11,710 bases of DNA from Desulfitobacterium sp. GTDB taxonomy: Bacteria; Bacillota; Desulfitobacteriia; Desulfitobacteriales; Desulfitobacteriaceae. Numbering within the stretch: position 1 is the stretch's first letter; each line of letters begins with the position of its first letter. The notes beneath the pieces are model-generated. The model was not told the DNA's origin and ran no database searches. It worked only from the letters and a program-made list of their open reading frames with translations. Location of the stretch: NCBI GenBank assembly GCA_012799495.1, contig JAAZLD010000083.1, positions 1-11,710 on the forward strand. The letters run 5' to 3'. The position numbers were made by a program, and so were the translations under genes. Shown piece by piece: positions 6,103 to 11,710 of the stretch.

Positions 6103-7335
6103 ATGAGGCGAATTATAATAAACGCTGTATTGGGTTTTACTTTAGGAGTTATCATTGTTATGGTGGTAGTCATATTATCGGGGAGAGGTTTTAATTATCA
6201 GGGCGATGATGAGGAAAACCAATTATTCCAAGAGAATCTTGTGGAAGCTGCTAATAATAATGGTGAGGATACAGAGCTAGGGGTAGAAGGAGAAAATGAA
6301 GAAAATCTTACCTTAGAAGAACAGTTGAGTATTGGGGATTTAGATAGAACAAAGGTGGAAAATCAATTTACAATTTTGCTAATTGGTACTGATAGCCGAC
6401 CTGGAGAAGGGTTAAGTAATACTGATACCTTAATAGTAGCTAGTCTTGACCAGAAAAATAAAAAGATGGTCCTCCTTTCTATTCCCCGAGATACCCAGGT
6501 TTTTATTAAAGAAAGAAAAGAAAAGATAAATGCCCTAGCTCGTTTAGGTAAAGGCCCTAGTTCTGTGCAAAACTATATCCAGGAATTGCTAGCTACCCCT
6601 ATCCATGGCTATGTAATGACAAATTTCCAAGGGTTTAAGAATATCGTCGATAGTTTAGGTGGGATAACCATCAATGTGGAAAAAGATATGTATTATGATA
6701 CCGGTGATCAAGAAGATCGTTATATCAACTTAAAAAAAGGGGTTCAAAGGTTAAATGGTAGTCAGGCTCTCCAATATGCACGGTTTCGGAATGATGAACT
6801 GGCTGATATTTCAAGGGTTTCCCGGCAACAAGAAGTCCTTAAAGCCATAGTGGCTGAAGGGACAAATCCTCGGAATTTCCCCAAACTTCCTTTGGTAATC
6901 CCAAAAATTTATAAAACTATCGAAAGTAACCTTAATTTAGCTCAGATCTGGTCCCTTGTAATGGTCTTTAAAGATAAGGACAATTATGAAGTGGTCAACC
7001 ATACACTTCCTGGCTATTTTGCAGATGAAGAAGGGATCAGTTATTGGAAAATCGATCCTCAAGAAGCTAAGGGTATAGTGGAAGAGCTTTTTCAAGGACA
7101 TAAAGCTCCTGTTTTTCATAACTATCAACAAGTTAATCCACCAAGCCACGGCAATCCTGATAAGCTAGTGAAAAAACAAGAAACTGTCCAAGATAATCAT
7201 GAAGAGAATAACCAAGAGATAAATCAAGAGATAAACCAAGAAAATAAGGAAGAGAGGGAACAAGAAGCTCCCCTTATTGAAATAGTAGAAATAAAGAGTA
7301 AAAAAGAGGAGATTGTTTTTGAAGTGCTAGATTAA
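6103..7335 (+). CDS. LytR-CpsA-Psr (LCP) family cell-wall polymer ligase
   Basis: A 410-residue type II membrane protein. A short basic N-terminus and one transmembrane helix (about 4-27) are followed by an acidic linker (35-80) and the LCP domain (about 88-250). LCP enzymes transfer wall teichoic acid or other undecaprenyl-phosphate-linked glycopolymers to peptidoglycan outside the cell. The family residues are all visible: GTDSRPGEG (Asp97, Arg99), TDTLIVASLD (Asp108), SIPRDT (Arg129, Asp130), KINAL, the YARFRND motif (Arg227, Arg229) and DISRVSRQQ (Arg238, Arg241), which bind pyrophosphate and the metal. After the domain there is an extra region ending in an Asn/Gln/Glu-rich tail (364-388). 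I prefer ATG 6103, placed 5 bases after GGGGTGA (6091-6097); GTG 6094 would add three residues. It diverges from the preceding minus-strand gene. The exact polymer it attaches cannot be told. Confidence 0.93.
   Translation: MRRIIINAVLGFTLGVIIVMVVVILSGRGFNYQGDDEENQLFQENLVEAANNNGEDTELGVEGENEENLTLEEQLSIGDLDRTKVENQFTILLIGTDSRPGEGLSNTDTLIVASLDQKNKKMVLLSIPRDTQVFIKERKEKINALARLGKGPSSVQNYIQELLATPIHGYVMTNFQGFKNIVDSLGGITINVEKDMYYDTGDQEDRYINLKKGVQRLNGSQALQYARFRNDELADISRVSRQQEVLKAIVAEGTNPRNFPKLPLVIPKIYKTIESNLNLAQIWSLVMVFKDKDNYEVVNHTLPGYFADEEGISYWKIDPQEAKGIVEELFQGHKAPVFHNYQQVNPPSHGNPDKLVKKQETVQDNHEENNQEINQEINQENKEEREQEAPLIEIVEIKSKKEEIVFEVLD
7210..7245 (+). repeat. Three tandem 12-bp units in the LCP gene tail
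   Basis: AACCAAGAGATA (7210-7221), AATCAAGAGATA (7222-7233) and AACCAAGAAAAT (7234-7245) are near-identical in-frame units, encoding NQEI, NQEI and NQEN. Such a run could change copy number by slippage without shifting the frame, which would lengthen or shorten the extracellular tail. Confidence 0.8.
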
Positions 7336-7348
7336 AGAATGTTGTACC

Positions 7349-7377
7349 TTGTCTATTTTGGTAATTGAAGGTATAAT
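7349..7377 (+). promoter_or_regulatory. Sigma-A type promoter for the small orphan gene
   Basis: TTGTCT (7349-7354), a 17-base spacer and a perfect TATAAT (7372-7377) fit the housekeeping consensus. Transcription would begin near 7384. The promoter starts 14 bases after the LCP stop codon, so the next gene can be expressed independently of it. It also argues against the TTG at 7349 being a start codon, since that triplet is the -35 box. Confidence 0.75.
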
Positions 7378-7417
7378 ATTTGGGTATTTTATAGGAGATA
7401 GGATTGGGGGTCATGGG

Positions 7418-7759
7418 ATGGAAAAGCAATTTGAAAAACTCAAAGAATACTTAAATATGGACACGGAAATTCCTTTTGATGAATTCTCTAGCTACTATAA
7501 GGATCTAATACAAACCTTGAATACCACTTTTGAAGAGATGAATCAGGATGCTCGTCTAAAAGCTCGCTATGCTTGCTCTATTGTTCAGGCTAATGCAGAA
7601 TCTAGAGTTAAGAGAGATAAGAAGAATGCCAAAGCTTATCGAAAAATCATGGAAAAGACTGCTTTTTGGAGCAATGCTATTAACTATCGCCTCCTAAAAG
7701 ATGGTATGCAGCAAAGTGAAATTGATGAAGCTATCGAAGAGATAAACGACAGTATATAG
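7418..7759 (+). CDS. Small helical protein of unknown function
   Basis: A 113-residue soluble protein that I do not recognise. It is rich in charged residues and looks almost wholly alpha-helical: KQFEKLKEYLNM, then FDEFSSYYKDLIQTLNTTFEEMNQDARLKARYACSIVQANAESRVKRDKKNAKAYRKIMEK, then a short helix ending EIDEAIEEINDSI. It has one Cys (53), no membrane segment and no signal peptide. The in-frame TTG at 7349 would add a hydrophobic 23-residue extension, but that stretch coincides with a consensus promoter whose transcript starts downstream of it. ATG 7418, after GGGGG at 7406-7410, is therefore the better start. The gene is monocistronic or the last of a read-through from the LCP gene, and it ends in a clear terminator. 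The helical charged make-up would suit a protein-interaction or regulatory role, but nothing specific can be claimed. Confidence 0.75.
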   Translation: MEKQFEKLKEYLNMDTEIPFDEFSSYYKDLIQTLNTTFEEMNQDARLKARYACSIVQANAESRVKRDKKNAKAYRKIMEKTAFWSNAINYRLLKDGMQQSEIDEAIEEINDSI

Positions 7760-7766
7760 TATATCT

Positions 7767-7801
7767 AAAGCACTTCACCTAAGAGGTGCTTTTCCTTTTT
7801 T
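7767..7801 (+). terminator. Rho-independent terminator
   Basis: A 10-bp stem pairs 7767-7776 (AAAGCACTTC) with 7783-7792 (GAGGTGCTTT). It has one T-G wobble and a 6-base loop (ACCTAA), and is followed by TTCCTTTTTT. It begins 8 bases after the stop codon of the small orphan gene and separates it from the downstream transcription unit. Confidence 0.9.
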
Positions 7802-7827
7802 AGGTTATTTAGTTATTTCTCCTTTTC

Positions 7828-7857
7828 TTGCTGGTAGTGGTCTAGAGATGATATAAT
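7828..7857 (+). promoter_or_regulatory. Extended -10 promoter for the DHH-CBS-nucleotidyltransferase operon
   Basis: TTGCTG (7828-7833), an 18-base spacer and TATAAT (7852-7857) preceded by the extended -10 TG (7849-7850). Transcription would start near 7864. An ATG at 7873 would leave only a ~9-base leader with no ribosome binding site, which favours ATG 7900 as the start of the gene. The unit probably includes the M50 protease and trpS downstream. Confidence 0.75.
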
Positions 7858-7899
7858 TATCTTTAATCTTGTATGCGTAAAGGGAGCAGGAAAAGTAGT

Positions 7900-10458
7900 A
7901 TGAATGTAATTCTTACTCATCGCCAAATGGATTTTGATGCCTTAGCATCTATGGTGGCAGCTCATAAAATTTACCCCAATAGTGTGATGGTAGTCGATGG
8001 TAAGTCTAATCCTTATGTTCAGGATTTTCTTGCCTTAGCAAAGGATCGACTGCCTTTTTCCCGCTCTAAAGATATTAACTGGACAGAAGTAAAAAGAATT
8101 ATTCTAGTGGATACCCATAATCTCCAGCGAGCGGGAGGATATAAAGAGGATGAGGTAATTAGAAAAATTCCTCTCGTAATATATGATCATCACCCTTATC
8201 AGGGAAAGTTTGATGAGAATATATATATTGAAAGTTTAGGCTCCTGTACAACTTTGCTAATTGAGGAAATGCAAAGGCTTAAAATAGAGCCTAATTCTTT
8301 TGAGGCGACACTTTTTGCTCTAGGTATCTATGAGGATACAGGGAGTTTGCTTTTTGAAAGCACGACTGTAAGAGATATAAAGGCTGTAGCCTACCTTTTA
8401 GAAAAAGGGGCCAATCTTGGAGTGGTGGCAGAATACCTTCGTAAGCCCTTACATGATGAACAAAAAGAAATCCTCCAACAACTCTTAGATCACGGACAAA
8501 GTGAAATCTTTCAAGGTCAACCAGTATATATAACTTGGGCTGAAAAGGATGAATATGTGGGAGGTTTAGCTTTATTAGCTCATCGCGTGGGTGAAGTAGA
8601 AGGGGCTGAAACCCTTTTTCTAGTAGTGGCTATGGAAAATAGAGTTTACCTCATAGGACGCTCCCGTGGTAGAGGATTTGATGTTAATAATATTATCCGG
8701 GCCTTCGGTGGAGCCGGGCATTCAAGGGCTGCTTCCGCTTCTATAAAAAACACCTCTATCCATGAAGTTACGGAGAAGCTTAAAGAGGAGTTGCAAAATC
8801 AATCATATCAAGGTAATTCAGTGAGAGATATTATGAGTTATCCCGTAAAAACAGTTCCCCCTGATATGAAACTACGGGATGTAGAACAAATCCTTCTTAA
8901 ATATGGTCATACGGGAGTTCCAGTAGCAAAAGATAATAAGTTAGTAGGAATTATTTCCCGTCGAGATGTAGATAAATCCCTTAAGCATGGATTAGAGCAT
9001 GCACCTGTAAAAGGGTTTATGACCAAAGATGTTATTGTGGTAGATGCCAATGCTAGCTGGGAGGATGCCCATAAGATCATGGTCCAGCATGATATTGGTA
9101 GAATCCCAGTGGTAGATGAGGGAAAGTTAGTGGGGATTGTTTCCCGTTCCGATATATTACGGATGGTTCATGGCAGTGCTGTTCCTACGGAATTATCCTT
9201 AACTAGGAATCGCAGTATGGCCATGCGGGAAGATATTCTCCTTTTGTTAGAAAACTTACCTCAGAGGATCCGTTTACTAATAAAATCTGCTCAAAAAGTG
9301 GCAGATAATTTGGGCTATCCTCTTTTTATTGTAGGTGGATTTGTGCGAGATCTTCTCTTACTAGCCCCTACCCAAGACTTGGATTTTGTAGTTGAAGGGG
9401 ATGGCAAAGCTTTTGCGAAAGCTTTGCAAAAAGAGTTAGGAGAAGGTGAACTAATCTTTCACGATCAATTTGGCACTGCTCGCCTAGAATTTGCTGATGG
9501 CAACCATTTGGATATAGCTCGTTCTCGACGAGAGGACTATGCTTCCCCTGGAGCATTACCTCAAGTGGAAGAATCCCGTTTGCGAGATGATATGTTTCGG
9601 CGGGACTTCACCATCAATGCTATGGCCATTGCAATTAACTCCCAACGGTACGGAGAATTGATCGATTATTATGGTGGATTACGAGATTTAAAGCAAGGAG
9701 AAATTCGCTTCCTTCATAACTTAAGCTTTATTGAAGATCCCACCCGCATACTTCGGGCATTACGGTTTGCTGCCCGCTATGGCTTTCGGATAGCAAAAGA
9801 AACCCAGGAGGCTATTTATATAGCCTTAGAAAATGGTGTTTTAGGGAAACTAAGCTGCGAACGTTTTACAGAAGAATTTAGCTTAATGTTATATGAAGAA
9901 AAGTTTGGTCTAATGGGGAAATTTCTCATGGAGATGGGAATATTAGAGGAATGGTTCCAATCAGAACTTCCTTGGGATTTTAGTCATCCTATATTAAATC
10001 ATAAGGAAATCCTTCCCGAGAAAAAGTGGTTACTTTCTCTCCGCAAAATGGACACCAGGCACTTGCCTTTACTCCAAGAAAGGCTTCGCTTAGCTCGGGA
10101 ATGGGGAATTCTTACGATGAAGTATCTGGAAATTCAGGATAAACTAAAGAAACTAAGAGCCACTAGTGCTCTGCCTCTCAAAGAGCTTGATGAGATCTTT
10201 TGGAGTGCACCTCCTTTACTACTGGATGTTTTCCAATTAGATGATCAATGGGAAAAAGAAATTCTAAGATATAAAGAGAGGGTAGAAAATATCCAACAAT
10301 CCGTCAATGGAACTGATTTAATGGCTTGGGGTGTGAAGGAAGGACCAGAAATTGGTCGTATGTTAAAAGAAATACGCACAGCCTGGTTAGAAGAAAAGGT
10401 GAAAAATAAAACCCAAGAAAGAGCTTTTGTTCAAAAACTCTTAGAAGATTACCGTTAG
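7900..10458 (+). CDS. DHH phosphoesterase-CBS-CBS-tRNA nucleotidyltransferase fusion (CCA- or A-adding enzyme)
   Basis: An 852-residue soluble multidomain protein. Residues 1-300 are a DHH/DHHA1 phosphoesterase: HRQMDFDA (His7, Asp11, Asp13), VDTH (Asp71), DHH (96-98), YEDTGS (Asp146), and the DHHA1 motif GGAGHSRAAS (270-279). Residues 308-425 hold two CBS domains, which usually sense adenine nucleotides. From about 450 comes a class II tRNA nucleotidyltransferase: GGFVRD (479-484), catalytic DLD (Asp493, Asp495), RRDFTINAMA (567-576), the nucleotide-selecting EDPTR (612-616) leading into RALRFAARYGF, and then ERFTEEF and a helical arm. It completes or repairs tRNA 3' ends. This architecture is known from Aquifex, where the enzyme adds only the last A, so strict CCA versus A-addition is open here. 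ATG 7900 (AGGA at 7888-7891) is preferred over ATG 7873, which would add nine residues but lacks a ribosome binding site. It shares a strand with the M50 gene 47 bases on. Confidence 0.92.
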   Translation: MNVILTHRQMDFDALASMVAAHKIYPNSVMVVDGKSNPYVQDFLALAKDRLPFSRSKDINWTEVKRIILVDTHNLQRAGGYKEDEVIRKIPLVIYDHHPYQGKFDENIYIESLGSCTTLLIEEMQRLKIEPNSFEATLFALGIYEDTGSLLFESTTVRDIKAVAYLLEKGANLGVVAEYLRKPLHDEQKEILQQLLDHGQSEIFQGQPVYITWAEKDEYVGGLALLAHRVGEVEGAETLFLVVAMENRVYLIGRSRGRGFDVNNIIRAFGGAGHSRAASASIKNTSIHEVTEKLKEELQNQSYQGNSVRDIMSYPVKTVPPDMKLRDVEQILLKYGHTGVPVAKDNKLVGIISRRDVDKSLKHGLEHAPVKGFMTKDVIVVDANASWEDAHKIMVQHDIGRIPVVDEGKLVGIVSRSDILRMVHGSAVPTELSLTRNRSMAMREDILLLLENLPQRIRLLIKSAQKVADNLGYPLFIVGGFVRDLLLLAPTQDLDFVVEGDGKAFAKALQKELGEGELIFHDQFGTARLEFADGNHLDIARSRREDYASPGALPQVEESRLRDDMFRRDFTINAMAIAINSQRYGELIDYYGGLRDLKQGEIRFLHNLSFIEDPTRILRALRFAARYGFRIAKETQEAIYIALENGVLGKLSCERFTEEFSLMLYEEKFGLMGKFLMEMGILEEWFQSELPWDFSHPILNHKEILPEKKWLLSLRKMDTRHLPLLQERLRLAREWGILTMKYLEIQDKLKKLRATSALPLKELDEIFWSAPPLLLDVFQLDDQWEKEILRYKERVENIQQSVNGTDLMAWGVKEGPEIGRMLKEIRTAWLEEKVKNKTQERAFVQKLLEDYR

Positions 10459-10505
10459 TTACTTTCCTTTTCTTGAATTAGCCAGTTCATTAAAGGGGGA
10501 AATAA

Positions 10506-11150
10506 ATGTTTAATATAAGTGCTTTTATCGCCAATATACCGGCCTTATTAGTGGGCTTTGCTGTTCATGAGTATGCACATGCTTGGACAGCTGATCGATT
10601 AGGAGATCCTACTCCCCGTAGCCAAGGTCGTTTAACTTTAAACCCTGTTGTCCATCTAGATATATTTGGAACCTTAATGGCCGCTTTATATCAGTTTGGA
10701 TGGGCCAAGCCTGTCCAGACTCAACCTCATTACTTCCGTGGCAATAAAAAACTAGGACAGATTCTCGTATCATTTGCTGGACCTTTTGCTAACTTTATCT
10801 TTGCTTTTATCGCCATGTTTGCTTGGGTTTTAACTATAGCTTTAATCGGAGATTCCAGCTGGACTCCAACTATTTCTCAGATATTTAGTGCTATGGTAGT
10901 ACTTAATTTAGGATTGGGTGTATTTAACCTTTTACCAATACCACCCCTAGATGGATTTTCCATTGTTAAAGGATTTGTTCCAGGGCGTTATTATAATGTA
11001 GTGCGGACCATTGAGAATTATGGACTATTTATTTTGGTTATAATACTCTTTACTAACTTTGTTGGATTTGTTCTCCGTCCAGCTGTATATAGTTTATTTA
11101 CTTTTTTTCAAAATACCGCTATTTTTTTTCTTTCCCCTTTTTTCGGCTAA
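10506..11150 (+). CDS. Site-2 protease family (M50) membrane metalloprotease
   Basis: A 214-residue multi-pass membrane protein of the short M50 group, about the usual length of 200-220. The zinc-binding motif HEYAH (His21, Glu22, His25) lies at the end of the first hydrophobic segment, and the third ligand is Asp149 in NLLPIPPLDG (141-150). Other family marks are NPVVHLDIFGTL (46-57) and GWAKPV (65-70). Hydrophobic stretches lie at about 5-24, 53-63, 86-114, 124-146 and 172-192. Such proteins cleave substrates within the membrane, but the substrate of this short group is not known. There is no PDZ domain, unlike RseP/RasP. Start ATG 10506 follows AAAGGGGG (10492-10499). The 47-base gap upstream shows no terminator or convincing promoter, so co-transcription with the nucleotidyltransferase is likely. 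The gene just before trpS matches a gene order I recall from clostridial genomes. Confidence 0.92.
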   Translation: MFNISAFIANIPALLVGFAVHEYAHAWTADRLGDPTPRSQGRLTLNPVVHLDIFGTLMAALYQFGWAKPVQTQPHYFRGNKKLGQILVSFAGPFANFIFAFIAMFAWVLTIALIGDSSWTPTISQIFSAMVVLNLGLGVFNLLPIPPLDGFSIVKGFVPGRYYNVVRTIENYGLFILVIILFTNFVGFVLRPAVYSLFTFFQNTAIFFLSPFFG

Positions 11151-11215
11151 CTCTTAAATAAAGGAATGCTAATAAGGGTGATTGATTAATTAAAGTTTTG
11201 AAAGGAGTCTTATAA

Positions 11216-11710
11216 GTGAAAGGAAGAATTTTTAGTGGAATGCGCCCAACAGGAGCGTTACATATTGGTCATTTAAGCGTTCTCCAGAATTGGGTAGCTT
11301 TACAAGATGATTATGAAAGCTATTATAGTATTGTCGATCTTCATGCTTTGACTACGGGTTATGAGGATAAGTTAGACTTTGATGAGTTGATTCGAGATAT
11401 CGCTTTAGATTGGTTAAGTGTGGGCCTAGATCCGAAAAAATCCACAATTTTTGTTCAATCCCACATCAAGGAACACTCTGAATTACATCTATTGCTTTCC
11501 ATGATCACTCCTCTTTCATGGCTCGAAAGAGTACCAACTTATAAAGACCAGTTGCAGCAATTAGGAAAAGAAGGTGGCAAAAATATAGCTACTTATGGCT
11601 TCTTAGGCTATCCACTTTTACAGGCTGCTGATATTTTAGTTTATAAAGCTGATAGTGTTCCCGTAGGGGAAGACCAAATTCCTCATATTGAACTTAGTCG
11701 GGAGATTGCC
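11216..11710 (+). CDS. trpS: Tryptophanyl-tRNA synthetase, 5' part (partial)
   Basis: The first 165 residues of TrpS, cut by the window end (full length is about 325-345). The class I signature HIGH is at 16-19 in MRPTGALHIGHL, and DLHALTT (41-47), SHIKEHSELH (82-91), GYPLLQAADILVYKAD (131-146) and PVGEDQIPHIELSREIA (149-165) are the standard TrpS active-site blocks that shape the tryptophan and ATP pockets. The KMSKS loop lies beyond the window. It charges tRNA-Trp with tryptophan in the cytoplasm. The start is GTG 11216, with AAAGGAG at 11201-11207. Only 65 bases separate it from the M50 gene. That gap is too short for a T-box leader and contains no evident terminator or promoter, so trpS is probably expressed from the upstream operon promoter. 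Confidence 0.96.
   Translation, partial: MKGRIFSGMRPTGALHIGHLSVLQNWVALQDDYESYYSIVDLHALTTGYEDKLDFDELIRDIALDWLSVGLDPKKSTIFVQSHIKEHSELHLLLSMITPLSWLERVPTYKDQLQQLGKEGGKNIATYGFLGYPLLQAADILVYKADSVPVGEDQIPHIELSREIA

Noticed and set aside
6937..7149. Minus-strand open frame inside the LCP gene
   Set aside because: It is a shadow of the coding strand with no ribosome binding site.
11151..11215. T-box riboswitch before trpS
   Set aside because: The gap is only 65 bases, with no stem-loop series, no T-box core sequence and no terminator.
1..11710. CRISPR arrays, tRNA or rRNA genes, insertion sequences, prophage or defence genes
   Set aside because: No regularly spaced repeats, cloverleaf sequences, transposase or integrase motifs, or inverted terminal repeats were seen; gene order looks like ordinary chromosome.

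Overview
The window looks like chromosomal DNA from an anaerobic, endospore-forming member of the Firmicutes, probably Clostridia. The evidence is the tail of a spoVA operon (spoVAD, spoVAE, spoVAF), ATP-dependent 2-hydroxyacyl-CoA-dehydratase-type activase genes typical of strict anaerobes, AT-rich codon use, strong AGGAGG-type ribosome binding sites, and TTG/GTG starts. A Peptococcaceae/Desulfitobacteriaceae-like origin would fit, but the genus cannot be fixed from sequence alone.

Region 1 (1-5469, + strand) reads as one tightly packed operon. It holds the 3' part of spoVAD, then spoVAE and spoVAF (dipicolinic acid channel and germination membrane proteins). Eleven bases later come three genes that form an uncharacterised redox-type set: two DUF2229-like, HgdB-related CoA-protein-activase paralogues, and a BadF/HgdC-type ATPase with the two iron-sulfur cysteines at the textbook spacing and an extra four-cysteine tail. 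Gaps are short or genes overlap, so these three are probably transcribed with the spore genes. No dehydratase target genes are next to them. This is the most interesting part of the window.

Region 2 (5499-7801) starts with a minus-strand gene for a small Tyr/Asn/Pro/Ser-rich protein with a C-terminal membrane anchor, converging on the operon. A divergent intergenic region of about 160 bp follows, then a LytR-CpsA-Psr cell-wall ligase with an unusual acidic Asn/Gln/Glu tail. A small helical orphan protein comes next, with its own consensus promoter (TTGTCT-17-TATAAT) and a clear intrinsic terminator.

Region 3 (7828-11710) begins with an extended -10 promoter. It carries a DHH phosphoesterase-CBS-CBS-tRNA nucleotidyltransferase fusion, an M50 site-2 protease family membrane protein, and the 5' part of trpS, all on the + strand and probably co-transcribed. 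No rRNA, tRNA, CRISPR array, insertion sequence or phage gene was seen. No stretch longer than about 160 bases lacks a gene.
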